This document shows positions 27,917-36,792 of a stretch of DNA of 64,000 nt, one piece after another (within the stretch, counting starts at the first letter, position 1; each line of letters opens with the position of its first letter). The DNA is from an uncultured Pelagibacteraceae bacterium (GTDB taxonomy: Bacteria > Pseudomonadota > Alphaproteobacteria > Pelagibacterales > Pelagibacteraceae): NCBI GenBank assembly GCA_902522525.1, contig CABYVU010000002.1:1-64000 (forward strand). The letters are read 5' to 3'. Below the pieces are notes generated by a model that saw only the letters and a program-made list of their open reading frames with translations, was not told the origin of the DNA and searched no databases. The position numbers and the translations under genes were made by a program.

Positions 27917-29414
27917 AGTAATTAAAAATAAGCAAAATTTAAAATTAAGACAATCAAAATTAGCTATTATTGATATAGGTTCAAATTCTATAAGAATGTT
28001 AATTTACGATGATTTTACATCATCTAGAGTACCTTTTTTTAATGAAAAAGCAGTTTGTGAACTTGGTAAAAACTTAGATAAATCAAAAAAACTTCATAAA
28101 TCAGGCAAGATATATGCTTTAAAAGTTTTAAAAAGATTTTCAGAAATTCTTAATGTTTCAAAAATTAATAACCTTAAAATTATTGCAACAGCTGTATTAA
28201 GAGAAGCTACAGACGCAAAGCCCTTTATTGAAGAAGTAGAATACTTATTTAAAAAAAATATAAATATTTTAACTGGTGAAGAAGAAGCTGAATCATCAGC
28301 TGAAGGCGTTAAAATTGGATTTGAGAATGTGGATGGACTTGTTGCTGATTTAGGTGGTGGAAGTTTAGAGCTTGCTAGAGTTGAAAACAATGTTGTAACA
28401 AATAAAACATCACTTCCAGTTGGTGTATTAAGGTTAATCAACAATCCTATTGTTAAAAAAAGAAATTTACCTAAATATCTCAAAAATCTTTTAAGAGATG
28501 AAAAATGGTTATCTAAAAAAAAATTTAATAATTTATATTTGGTGGGAGGTACGTGGAGAGCTTTGTTTAAATTACACTTATTTCAAAATGAATATCCAGT
28601 CCATATTATTCATCAATACTCAATAGAAAATGAAAAACTTACAAAATTTTTAGAAAAAATTTCTTCATTTAATAAATCTAAATTGAAATCAGTTGAATAC
28701 ATATCAAAGTCTAGAACGCCTTATCTTCCTTATAGCTCAATAATTCTAGAAGAAATTATGAACATAGCAAATCCAAAAAATGTTATTTGCTCAATTAGCG
28801 GTATTAGAGAAGGATCTCTTGCCAAAGATTTATTTAAAAACTCAGATAGTAATTTTGTTTTTAATAAATCATTAGAGCATATTTCAAAAAAAAGAGGCGA
28901 TTTAGGATCTACATATAAGAAATATTTTGATTTTATAAAACCTATATTTGAGGGAAATGAGCATTTTAATCAAAAATTGCTTCATCTATCTTGCGTACTA
29001 AGTCATATGGATTGGGGTTTGGGAGCATTCCAAAAAGCAGAGTTGGTTTTTCAAGAAACATTAAATACGCCTTTATTAAAACTTTCACATAAAGAAAGAA
29101 TACAATTGGCACTTTCTTGTTACTGGAGATATTGCAGTATAAAATACAACCCAAAGATAGAATACTTAACGTTTTTAAATAACAACGAGATATATTCATG
29201 CAAACAAGTTGGTGCAGCCTTAAGATTTGCTAATTCTCTTACATCAATATCTACAATTTTTTTAGAAGAATTTAAACTTTATAAAAGAGGAAATGCTGTT
29301 TTTTTAAAAATACCTTCGCAGCATCAAGAGATAATCTCAAAACAAGTTACGAAAAAATTCAAAGCTTTAGCAAGAGAATTATTTTTAGATCCTAGGGTAA
29401 TTTATTCAAATTAA
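27906..29414 (+). CDS. ppx: Exopolyphosphatase / guanosine pentaphosphatase family
   Basis: A 502-residue ASKHA-fold phosphatase. IDIGSNSIRMLIYD (residues 22-35) and the second phosphate loop ADLGGGSLELAR (near residue 147) are the family signatures; ATAVLREA and EEEAESSAEG are also present. The C-terminal HD-like and alpha-helical region is full length. It degrades polyphosphate made by the preceding ppk, which it overlaps by 11 bp. GppA-type pppGpp hydrolysis cannot be excluded. Confidence 0.9.
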   Translation: MELKVIKNKQNLKLRQSKLAIIDIGSNSIRMLIYDDFTSSRVPFFNEKAVCELGKNLDKSKKLHKSGKIYALKVLKRFSEILNVSKINNLKIIATAVLREATDAKPFIEEVEYLFKKNINILTGEEEAESSAEGVKIGFENVDGLVADLGGGSLELARVENNVVTNKTSLPVGVLRLINNPIVKKRNLPKYLKNLLRDEKWLSKKKFNNLYLVGGTWRALFKLHLFQNEYPVHIIHQYSIENEKLTKFLEKISSFNKSKLKSVEYISKSRTPYLPYSSIILEEIMNIANPKNVICSISGIREGSLAKDLFKNSDSNFVFNKSLEHISKKRGDLGSTYKKYFDFIKPIFEGNEHFNQKLLHLSCVLSHMDWGLGAFQKAELVFQETLNTPLLKLSHKERIQLALSCYWRYCSIKYNPKIEYLTFLNNNEIYSCKQVGAALRFANSLTSISTIFLEEFKLYKRGNAVFLKIPSQHQEIISKQVTKKFKALARELFLDPRVIYSN

Positions 29415-29510
29415 TTTAATATTAATTTAAATTAGATTTAATATTTTATTAATTTATCAGTAATATTTCATCATTAATTACATTAATGAAATCATTATTC
29501 TTCTCTTATA

Positions 29511-29537
29511 AAAGGTGCTTACTTTGTAGGCACCTTT
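29511..29537. terminator. Hairpin between ppx and the NUDIX gene
   Basis: AAAGGTGC (29511-29518) and GCACCTTT (29530-29537) form an 8-bp stem at the meeting point of two converging genes. The right arm lies inside the final codons of the NUDIX gene. It may serve as a bidirectional terminator; the T-tracts are short. Confidence 0.5.
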
Positions 29538-30019
29538 ATAACTTTAAAAAATGAAGCCACATGAGAGGCATTACAAAATTTTTCATTTAAAATTAATTTG
29601 TTTATTTCTTCTTTAGACAGAAAATGAATTTTAATAGCTTTCTCAGGTCCTTTTTTTTTAATTATTCTATTTGAATAATAGCAGTATATTTTAGTTGTTA
29701 ACCTTCCTGGCTCACAATTAATTGTAAATAATTTTTTTGGTCTTCCTAATATTTTATATCCTGTTTCCTCATAAAATTCTCTACAAGCAGCACTTATAGA
29801 ATTTTCTCCTTTATCAATCATACCAGATGGAAATTCATAGTTGATTTTATTAACTGGAATTCTTTTTTGACTAACTAGAACAAAAACGTTTTTCTTAATT
29901 TCCGCAACTACCAAAGATAAATCAGAGGTTTTTAAGAAATGATAATATTCTTTTTTTTTGAATGGCTTATTAATTAAAGTTATATTATTTGTAAGCTTAA
30001 TATTTTTCAAATAATTCAT
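29519..30019 (-). CDS. NUDIX hydrolase
   Basis: A 166-residue pyrophosphohydrolase. The NUDIX box is intact: GMIDKGENSISAACREFYEE then TGY, at about residues 66-88. The layout resembles ADP-ribose or ADP-sugar pyrophosphatases. The substrate is not determinable from sequence. It lies downstream of the TPR gene on the same strand (48-bp gap) and converges on ppx. Confidence 0.85.
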   Translation of the reverse strand: MNYLKNIKLTNNITLINKPFKKKEYYHFLKTSDLSLVVAEIKKNVFVLVSQKRIPVNKINYEFPSGMIDKGENSISAACREFYEETGYKILGRPKKLFTINCEPGRLTTKIYCYYSNRIIKKKGPEKAIKIHFLSKEEINKLILNEKFCNASHVASFFKVIKVPTK

Positions 30020-30067
30020 AAGTTATTATATTTTAATAATATTAAAGATATTTTACAGATAAAGTAA

Positions 30068-30619
30068 TTATATTGTTTTTTCTTTAATTAATTTAGAGAC
30101 TTTGTTTATTTGATTTATTGTATCAGTATTCATTGGGTTTATATATGAAGCTTCTAAATAACTAGTGTAGGCTTTTTCGTAATCTTTCATTTCCATGTAT
30201 ACTTGTCCTTTTCCAATTAGAGCACCGAAATGCCTGCTTTCAAGTTTTAAGACCATATCAATATCTCTAAGTGATTTTTTATACTTACCCATAAAATATA
30301 AAGATGTTGCACGTCTATTCCAAGCTTCAGCCCAATTAGGATCTTTTTCTATAATTTTACTAAAAATCCTATATGCCCTTATATAATTTCCATTTTGAAC
30401 TAGTCTTGAACCTTCTTTTAAATCAATAGTTAATTGAAAATTAGATGGATGTGTTTCCCACAAATTCCATATGCTTTTTTCTAAAAAATTTGCATCACTT
30501 TGTGTATTACAATCTTTTAACTTACTCAAAAGTTTGTTTAAATCTAACTCATTTGCTTTTGCTGGTGAATTCAAACATATTGTTGCAATTACCAACAAGA
30601 AATTTAATATTTTCTGCAT
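30068..30619 (-). CDS. Secreted TPR-repeat protein
   Basis: A 183-residue protein with a signal peptide (residues 1-23). Tandem tetratricopeptide repeats span about residues 68-175, with the pattern NPNWAEAWNRRATSLYFMGK and LGALIGKGQVYMEMKDYEKA-like helices. TPR proteins mediate protein-protein contacts; the partner is unknown. The start codon abuts a three-unit Pho box that faces the opposite gene, so PhoB binding could also affect this gene. Confidence 0.8.
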   Translation of the reverse strand: MQKILNFLLVIATICLNSPAKANELDLNKLLSKLKDCNTQSDANFLEKSIWNLWETHPSNFQLTIDLKEGSRLVQNGNYIRAYRIFSKIIEKDPNWAEAWNRRATSLYFMGKYKKSLRDIDMVLKLESRHFGALIGKGQVYMEMKDYEKAYTSYLEASYINPMNTDTINQINKVSKLIKEKTI

Positions 30620-30648
30620 ATGTAATAAATATGTAATATTTTTGTAAC
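30620..30648 (+). promoter_or_regulatory. Triple Pho box upstream of the phnX-like gene
   Basis: Three units start exactly 11 bp apart: ATGTAAT (30620), ATGTAAT (30631) and TTGTAAC (30642), with spacers AAAT and ATTT. All three fit NTGTAAY, the best match in the window and in the same orientation as the pstS site. The downstream gene starts at 30765, leaving a leader of about 85 nt if transcription starts near 30680. Confidence 0.7.
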
Positions 30649-30764
30649 ATTAATAAAACAAGTTAAAATCAAAATAAATTGCAACAAAATCAGTGTTTTT
30701 ATTCAATTAAAGATAAAATTAATTTCTAATATGAGATTCTAATTAAAAGATTCGAAAAAAAAAT

Positions 30765-31559
30765 ATGAAAAATTCCAATATAGAAGCAATAGTATTTGAT
30801 TTAGCTGGTACATTAATAGATTTTGGAAGCCTTGCACCATCTCAAGTTCTTATTGAATTATTTGATAGGTTTGGAATTAAAATTACTCGAAAACAAGCCA
30901 TAGGACCAATGGGTATCGAAAAACGAGCCCATATAAAAGCATTGCTAACAACAAGAAAAATTAATTCGCAGTGGAAAAAAAAATTTAAATCAAAACCAAC
31001 AGATAAAGATATTGATAAATTGTTTAAACTTTTTAATCCAGAATTAAAAAAAATAATTAATAAACATTCAAAATTTATATCAGGGAGTAAAAAAACTTTA
31101 GATTTTATAAAAAACAAAAAAATAAAAATAGGAATCAATACCGGATATTCGGAAGAAATTCTAAATGTTATATTGCTTGAACTAAAAAAACAAAGATTTA
31201 TACCTGATGTGTCATATAGTTCTTCATACACAAAAATTGGAAGACCCTCAGCTGAAATAATATATAAAATTTTTTCTGAATTAAATATTACCAAGGGATC
31301 AAATTGTATAAAAGTTGATGACACTATTCCTGGATTGTTAGAGGGAGTAAATGCTGGGATGTGGGTAGTGGGTGTTATATTTTCAGGTAATGAATTTGGT
31401 AAAACAGAAGTCGAATTTAATAGACTTTCTTTTAAAGATAAAACTAAATTTAGAAAAAAGATCAAGAATAAATTTAAGAAAGTAGGCGCTCACTATGTAA
31501 TAGATACAATTAAAGATTTACCTAAAATTATCAAAATAGTTCAAACTAGAATTAAATAA
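30765..31559 (+). CDS. phnX: Phosphonoacetaldehyde hydrolase-like HAD protein
   Basis: A 264-residue HAD-superfamily enzyme. PhnX hydrolyses phosphonoacetaldehyde to acetaldehyde and phosphate. The nucleophile motif is FDLAGTLIDFG (D12). The cap domain carries PMGIEKRAHIKALL, where the Lys aligns with the Schiff-base lysine of PhnX. Later motifs are TGYSEEI, KIGRPSAE and KVDDTIPGLLEGVNAGMWVVGV. No phnW aminotransferase is in the window, so the source of the aldehyde is unclear. A triple Pho box lies upstream. Confidence 0.82.
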   Translation: MKNSNIEAIVFDLAGTLIDFGSLAPSQVLIELFDRFGIKITRKQAIGPMGIEKRAHIKALLTTRKINSQWKKKFKSKPTDKDIDKLFKLFNPELKKIINKHSKFISGSKKTLDFIKNKKIKIGINTGYSEEILNVILLELKKQRFIPDVSYSSSYTKIGRPSAEIIYKIFSELNITKGSNCIKVDDTIPGLLEGVNAGMWVVGVIFSGNEFGKTEVEFNRLSFKDKTKFRKKIKNKFKKVGAHYVIDTIKDLPKIIKIVQTRIK

Positions 31560-31597
31560 AATTACTTAATGAAAAGCATTTTTTAAGACTATGGAAA

Positions 31598-32749
31598 TTA
31601 AAAAAGCTTCTTTTTGTGTGTCCATGGACCTTTTTTTGTTTTAGGTAAAAATTTTTCAAGATCAATAAGGACTTTTTCAGACAATTTTCTGTAGGTGGTA
31701 AGTTTTCCTCCATAAATATTCAATAAAGGTAATTTTTTTATAATTTTTAGATCAAAAACATAGTCTCTTGTGACTTTTGAGGCTGTTTTAAAATCTTCAA
31801 TTAGAGGTCTTATCCCAGAATATGTATCTACGATGTCCTTTGATGTTATTTGTTTTTTTAAGTAATTATTTACTGAACTAATTAAATATCTAATTTCTTT
31901 TTTTGATATTCCTTTATTTTCAGGTGATTTCACCTCTTCTTCAGTTGTTCCAATTAAAGAAAACTTCCCTTTGTAAGGTATTACAAATATTATTCTTTTA
32001 TCAGTATTTTGAAATGTGAACGCAACATTTTCTTTGTACAATTTTTTTGTAATAATATGACTTCCTTTAACCAATCTAATTTTTTTCTTAGATTTAATTT
32101 TTATATTTTTATTTAAGGTTTCATTTATCCATGGTCCAGATGCATTAATCAAAATTTTTGACTTTACTTTTTCACCATTTTCAAGACTAATAATCCATTC
32201 ATTGCCAATAATTTCAGCTTTTTTAACTTTGTTGTATTCTAGTATTTTAGCGTTATTTCTTTTTGCATCTTTGGTATTTAATTTCGTTAATTTTTTATCG
32301 TCAATTTGTATATCAAAATATTGAAAACCGGTTTTGTATTTTTCTTTAAGAATATTTGAAAATTTTTTTCTAAGATCAAATGTTTTTGATTTTGGTATAT
32401 TACTTTTGCCACCTAAATTATCGTACAAAAATAAACCAATTTTAATTAACCAGGCTGGTCGAATTTTATCTGCATAAGGAATTATAAAAGGAATGGGTTT
32501 TGAAATATGTTTAGCAATTTTATAAACAATTTCTCTTTCTTTTAAAGATTCTCTAACTAATTTGAATTCATAATTTTCTAAATAACGAAGACCACCATGT
32601 ATTAATTTCGTTGACCAGGATGAAGTTGCTCCACCAATCTCACCTTTGTCAGCTAAACAAACTGATAAACCTCTACCTGCAGCATCCCTTGCAATACCTG
32701 CACCGTTTATACCGCCACCTATTATGAATAAATCGAATATTTTAGACAT
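31598..32749 (-). CDS. glpD: Glycerol-3-phosphate dehydrogenase (FAD), short form
   Basis: A 383-residue FAD enzyme that oxidises glycerol-3-phosphate to dihydroxyacetone phosphate at the membrane. The FAD-binding motif IIGGGINGAGIARDAAGRG is near residue 9, followed by GGATSSWSTKLIHGGLRYLE. It ends soon after the GGKLTTYRKL motif (near residue 350), so the C-terminal helical domain of about 500-residue GlpD enzymes is absent; the stop is followed by the convergent phnX-like gene. It diverges from ugpB and can use glycerol-3-phosphate released by UgpQ. Confidence 0.88.
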   Translation of the reverse strand: MSKIFDLFIIGGGINGAGIARDAAGRGLSVCLADKGEIGGATSSWSTKLIHGGLRYLENYEFKLVRESLKEREIVYKIAKHISKPIPFIIPYADKIRPAWLIKIGLFLYDNLGGKSNIPKSKTFDLRKKFSNILKEKYKTGFQYFDIQIDDKKLTKLNTKDAKRNNAKILEYNKVKKAEIIGNEWIISLENGEKVKSKILINASGPWINETLNKNIKIKSKKKIRLVKGSHIITKKLYKENVAFTFQNTDKRIIFVIPYKGKFSLIGTTEEEVKSPENKGISKKEIRYLISSVNNYLKKQITSKDIVDTYSGIRPLIEDFKTASKVTRDYVFDLKIIKKLPLLNIYGGKLTTYRKLSEKVLIDLEKFLPKTKKGPWTHKKKLF

Positions 32750-32812
32750 TTAAATTATGATTTGTTTTAAAATATACAACCTCTTTTAGAAACATTATAT
32801 ATTTTTACATTT

Positions 32813-32841
32813 AAGTAATCAAAATTTAACAATACTTTAAT
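32813..32841 (+). promoter_or_regulatory. Candidate Pho box upstream of ugpB
   Basis: Units AAGTAAT (32813), ATTTAAC (32824) and CTTTAAT (32835) start 11 bp apart. Each has one mismatch to NTGTAAY, and ATTTAAC is identical to the first unit at pstS. The end is 45 bp before ugpB. The ugp genes are PhoB targets in Escherichia coli, which raises plausibility. Confidence 0.5.
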
Positions 32842-32886
32842 ATAAATAATTTATTCATCATAATAATAAATAAACAAAGAGGTAAA

Positions 32887-34194
32887 ATGAAAAAATTATT
32901 GAGTGTTTTAACAATTCTATTTACTTTCTCTTTTACATCACACAGTTATTCAAAGACAGAAATTCATTGGTGGTATGGAAATAGTGGATTTCTTGGTGAT
33001 GTAATTATTGAAATTGCAAATAGATTTAATGCTTCACAAGATGAATACACCGTCATTCCTACAGGTAAAGGAAGTTATGAAGATAACATGGCGGCAACTA
33101 TAGCTGCATTTAGAGCAGGAGACCAACCACATTATTCACAGGTTTACGATGCTGGTGCTGCAATTATGGTAGCTCAAGTTAAAAATGGCGTTGTTATTGG
33201 TTTTGAAGATATGGCTGAGAAATATGGAATTAAAGTAGATGCAGATAATTATATTCCTGGAATTAAAAACTTCTATGCTGACTCTGATGGAAAAATGATA
33301 GGTGTTCCTTTTAATAGTTCAACTTGCTTAATGTATGCAAATATGGACATATTGAAAGAAGTAGGAATAGAATCAGTTCCAAAAACTTATGAAGAATTTG
33401 AGGCTATGGCTCCAAAAATTAAAGCTGCTGGATATATTCCTTTAGTTCAAAGTCACTCTCCTTGGATCTGGACAGAAAATTTCTTTTCAAGACATAATCT
33501 ACTTATGACAGATGGAAACAATGGTTACGATGCTGTTCCGACAAAAACTTTATTTGCTGAAACAGATGCATTTGTTTATCATTGGAAAAAAGTAAAAGAA
33601 TGGTACGAAAAAGGTCTCTACGGTTATAAAGGAAGAGCATGGGGAGATAATCAAGCACCATTTATAGCAGGTGAGGCTGCTTTTTGGTTTGGATCTGCTG
33701 CATCATTTGGTGGAATGAAAGGTGTTGTTCCAAATTTTACAGTTAATCATATTCCTTATTGGGATTCAGTAACTGGTGGCAAAGAGTATCCAACATTTAT
33801 TGGTGGCGCAGCAAACTGGATCTTAAATGGTCATACAGAAGAAGAGTATAAAGGACTTGCTAAATTCATAGAATTTATGGGTTCTCCTGAAATGGATTTA
33901 TACTATCACAACATGACAGGTTATTCTGCTGTAACTAAAGGTGGTATAGAATTAGCTGAAACTATAAACTTTTATAGAGCTTCTCCATATCACAAAGCTG
34001 TTGGTGAACAATTAAGCTTAGAAGGTTCAACTATTCCTGGTGGATATAGAGCTGGTAACTGGCCTCAAATTCGTGAAGTAATTTACGAAAATGTTGAGCC
34101 AATGTTAAATGGCAAAATATCAATCGAAAAAGGATTAAAGAACATGGATGAGGGTGCAGCTAAATTGTTAAAACAATTTGCTAAGACTCTTTAA
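32887..34194 (+). CDS. ugpB: Glycerol-3-phosphate/glycerophosphodiester-binding protein UgpB
   Basis: A 435-residue family-1 solute-binding protein with a signal peptide (residues 1-22). Motifs typical of UgpB include IHWWYGNSG at residues 26-34, YIPGIKNFYADSDGKMIGVPFNSSTCLMYAN (positions 119-149) and ASFGGMKGVVPNF. The ribosome-binding site GAGGT precedes the ATG. It is the first gene of the ugp operon and is followed by a hairpin before ugpA. Confidence 0.95.
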   Translation: MKKLLSVLTILFTFSFTSHSYSKTEIHWWYGNSGFLGDVIIEIANRFNASQDEYTVIPTGKGSYEDNMAATIAAFRAGDQPHYSQVYDAGAAIMVAQVKNGVVIGFEDMAEKYGIKVDADNYIPGIKNFYADSDGKMIGVPFNSSTCLMYANMDILKEVGIESVPKTYEEFEAMAPKIKAAGYIPLVQSHSPWIWTENFFSRHNLLMTDGNNGYDAVPTKTLFAETDAFVYHWKKVKEWYEKGLYGYKGRAWGDNQAPFIAGEAAFWFGSAASFGGMKGVVPNFTVNHIPYWDSVTGGKEYPTFIGGAANWILNGHTEEEYKGLAKFIEFMGSPEMDLYYHNMTGYSAVTKGGIELAETINFYRASPYHKAVGEQLSLEGSTIPGGYRAGNWPQIREVIYENVEPMLNGKISIEKGLKNMDEGAAKLLKQFAKTL

Positions 34195-34208
34195 AAAATA
34201 ATATAAAT

Positions 34209-34241
34209 TAGGAGGGTATTAATATACCCTCCTATTTATTT
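34209..34241 (+). terminator. Intercistronic terminator/attenuator ugpB-ugpA
   Basis: Perfect 11-bp stem TAGGAGGGTAT (34209-34219) with ATACCCTCCTA (34224-34234), loop TAAT, then TTTATTTT. It ends one or two bases before the ugpA start codon, leaving no separate ribosome-binding site. The only GGAGG lies in the 5' arm of the stem. Confidence 0.85.
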
Positions 34242-34242
34242 T

Positions 34243-35121
34243 ATGAAAAAAGTTCAGTTTAAATCAAACTATTCACAGTATTTTTTTTTAGCACCACAGC
34301 TAGGTATTTTATTAATATTTTTATATTGGCCAATAATACAAACTTTTAGAGATGCATTTACCATGCAAGATGCATTTGGATTTGGAAGACAATTTGTATG
34401 GTTTGATAATTTTTTATTTATTTTTGATGACCCGGCTTATTTAATAGCTTTTAAGTTTACTATTATTTATAGCTTTGTGATTACACTTGTTACAGGAGCC
34501 ATTGGATTGTTACTTGCTGTACAAGCCAATAATGTAATGCATGGAAAAAGTGCCTACAAAACTCTTTTGATTTGGCCTTATGCTATTGCGCCAGCGGTGG
34601 TGGGTGTTATGGCAAATTATTTTTTTAGTGAAAGATTTGGATTATTGTATCATCTATTTAACGATTTATGGGGTTTTAATTGGTATGAAAGTGTTTTTGA
34701 TTCTTATATCTACTTAATAATAGCAGGATCATGGAAACAAATAAGTGCTAATTTTATTTTCTTCTTAGCCGGTCTTCAAGCAATACAAAAATCTGTTATT
34801 GAAGCATCCATAATTGATTGTAAAAGTAGTTTAAGAAGATTTTGGACAATCACTTTCCCTCTATTGATGCCCACAACTTTCTTTTTAATCATTATCAATA
34901 TAACTTATGCTTTTTTTGATACTTTTGGAATAATTGACACTACAACAATTGGTGCACCCTCAGGTGAAACAAGAACTCTTGTTTATAAAGCATACATGGA
35001 CGGATTTAGGGGGTTAGACTTAGGAAGTGCTGGTGCTCAATCAATTATGATGATGTTGATTGTTTTAGTTATTACAATTTTTCAATTTAGATACATAGAA
35101 GGGAAAATACATTACAATTAA
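34243..35121 (+). CDS. ugpA: sn-Glycerol-3-phosphate ABC transporter permease UgpA
   Basis: A 292-residue permease with six predicted spans. The N-terminal hydrophobic segment FFLAPQLGILLIFLYWPI and the EAA loop (EASIIDCKSSLRRFWTITFPLLMPT, near residue 187) are typical of the MalF/UgpA class. Pairs with UgpE. It starts directly after the hairpin, with no clear Shine-Dalgarno sequence. ugpE follows after 1 bp. Confidence 0.92.
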   Translation: MKKVQFKSNYSQYFFLAPQLGILLIFLYWPIIQTFRDAFTMQDAFGFGRQFVWFDNFLFIFDDPAYLIAFKFTIIYSFVITLVTGAIGLLLAVQANNVMHGKSAYKTLLIWPYAIAPAVVGVMANYFFSERFGLLYHLFNDLWGFNWYESVFDSYIYLIIAGSWKQISANFIFFLAGLQAIQKSVIEASIIDCKSSLRRFWTITFPLLMPTTFFLIIINITYAFFDTFGIIDTTTIGAPSGETRTLVYKAYMDGFRGLDLGSAGAQSIMMMLIVLVITIFQFRYIEGKIHYN

Positions 35122-35122
35122 A

Positions 35123-35944
35123 ATGATTAGATATTTTTCATCAAACTTTTCTCATTTAATTCTTTTGATAGGCATTTTTATTATGATAATTCCTGTTTGG
35201 TTAATTTTTGCAAGCTCAACTCATACAGCTTCGATAATTAATACCCAAGGTCTTCAATTTTTTTTAGGAGATAAGTTTTTAGAGAATTATACAAAAGTTT
35301 TATTATATGAAGGTGGTTTTTTTAAAGAAATTACTGCATTAAAGATGTTTTTAAATAGTTTTTTAATGGCAACTGGAGTTGCGTTTTTATCAGTTATTTC
35401 ATCTCTTATGACTGCATATGTCTTAGTTTATTTTAGAGTGAAATATGCAACATTATTATTTTGGATAATTTTTATTACTATACTAGTCCCTCTGGAGTTA
35501 AGAATTTTTCCTACCTATTCTGTTATGTCTACACTTAACTTAGTAAACTCATATTGGGGACTAATTATTCCAATTTCAGCTTCTGCTATAGCTACTTTAT
35601 TTTTTAGGCAGTTTTATAAAACTATACCTGATGAATTACTTGAATCAGCAAAATTGGATGGTGCAAATACTTGGAGATTTTTTATTGACTTTTTAGTGCC
35701 ATTGTCAAAAACAATGATTGTTGCAATGTTCATATTTATGTTTGTATTCGGTTATAATCAATATTTATGGCCGATATTAGTAACTTCTTCTGAACAATAT
35801 TGGACTGTTGTCATGGGATTAAAGATGATGTCTGGATCAATTGTTAACAAATTTGCATTTGTTATCATGTCAATGATACCACCAGTATTAATTATAATTG
35901 TATTACAAAAATATTTTATTAAAGGGATCTTTCAAGACAAATGA
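35123..35944 (+). CDS. ugpE: sn-Glycerol-3-phosphate ABC transporter permease UgpE, copy 1
   Basis: A 273-residue MalG/UgpE-class permease. It begins with a span ILLIGIFIMIIPVWLIFASS, has an EAA loop DELLESAKLDGANTWRFFIDFLVP near residue 172, and six spans overall. It is immediately followed by a second ugpE with a 4-bp overlap. The two are clearly homologous along their whole length; this copy lacks about ten residues near the C-terminal loop present in copy 2. Confidence 0.9.
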   Translation: MIRYFSSNFSHLILLIGIFIMIIPVWLIFASSTHTASIINTQGLQFFLGDKFLENYTKVLLYEGGFFKEITALKMFLNSFLMATGVAFLSVISSLMTAYVLVYFRVKYATLLFWIIFITILVPLELRIFPTYSVMSTLNLVNSYWGLIIPISASAIATLFFRQFYKTIPDELLESAKLDGANTWRFFIDFLVPLSKTMIVAMFIFMFVFGYNQYLWPILVTSSEQYWTVVMGLKMMSGSIVNKFAFVIMSMIPPVLIIIVLQKYFIKGIFQDK

Positions 35945-36792
35945 AAATTAAATTATCACAAATTTTAGCACACATTGTACTTATACTAGGTGTTTTATTA
36001 ATGGTAATTCCGATTTGGTTATCATTTGCTAGCTCTACCCACGATACTGTAACTATTTTAAAAGAGGGAATGAAATTTGGTCTTGGCGATCAATTAACAA
36101 GAAATTATAACGAAGTTTTAAATGAGAAGGGTGGTTGGTCAGAGGAAGTGACTGCTGCAAAAATGTTTATAAATAGCTTTATAATGGCTTTGGGAATTGC
36201 AACCCTTAAAGTAATTATCTCAGCAATGTCAGCTTATGCTTTAGTTTATTTTAGATTCAAATTTGCTGTACCAATTTTTTGGTTAATCTTTATTACTTTA
36301 CTTGTGCCTCTGGAGGTTAGGATTTTTCCAAGTTATAAGATTGTATCAGATTTAGGTTTAACTAATTCATACACAGGTCTTGTTCTTCCATTGGTTGCAT
36401 CAGCCACCGCTACCTTTTTTTTTAGACAGTTTTATAAAACTATACCTGATGAATTACTTGAATCAGCAAAATTAGATGGTGCAAATAGTTGGAGATTTTT
36501 TATAGATTTTTTAGTTCCATTATCTAAAACAATGATTGCAGCGATGTTTATATTCATGTTTGTATACGGATATAGTCAATATTTATGGCCGTTAATAATG
36601 ACTACGAGTGAGGAATATTGGACTGTAGTAATGGGAATGAAAATTATATTTACTGAAAGTTATGAGGGAGTTGCTTTACCAAGAACAGCTGAGAGATTTG
36701 CTTATATTATTTTATCAATGATCCCCCCAGTTTTAGTGGTAGTATTTTTGCAAAAATGGTTCATAAAAGGATTAATTCAAACAGAGAAATAA
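35941..36792 (+). CDS. ugpE: sn-Glycerol-3-phosphate ABC transporter permease UgpE, copy 2
   Basis: A 283-residue second UgpE-class permease in tandem. It starts with ILAHIVLILGVLLMVIPIW, and its EAA loop is nearly identical to copy 1 (DELLESAKLDGANSWRFFID). The C-terminal extension IIFTESYEGVALPRTAERFA is closer to standard UgpE than copy 1 (FTESYEG is typical). Copy 2 may therefore be the ancestral partner of UgpA, while copy 1 may form an alternative transporter (inference). Confidence 0.9.
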   Translation: MKIKLSQILAHIVLILGVLLMVIPIWLSFASSTHDTVTILKEGMKFGLGDQLTRNYNEVLNEKGGWSEEVTAAKMFINSFIMALGIATLKVIISAMSAYALVYFRFKFAVPIFWLIFITLLVPLEVRIFPSYKIVSDLGLTNSYTGLVLPLVASATATFFFRQFYKTIPDELLESAKLDGANSWRFFIDFLVPLSKTMIAAMFIFMFVYGYSQYLWPLIMTTSEEYWTVVMGMKIIFTESYEGVALPRTAERFAYIILSMIPPVLVVVFLQKWFIKGLIQTEK

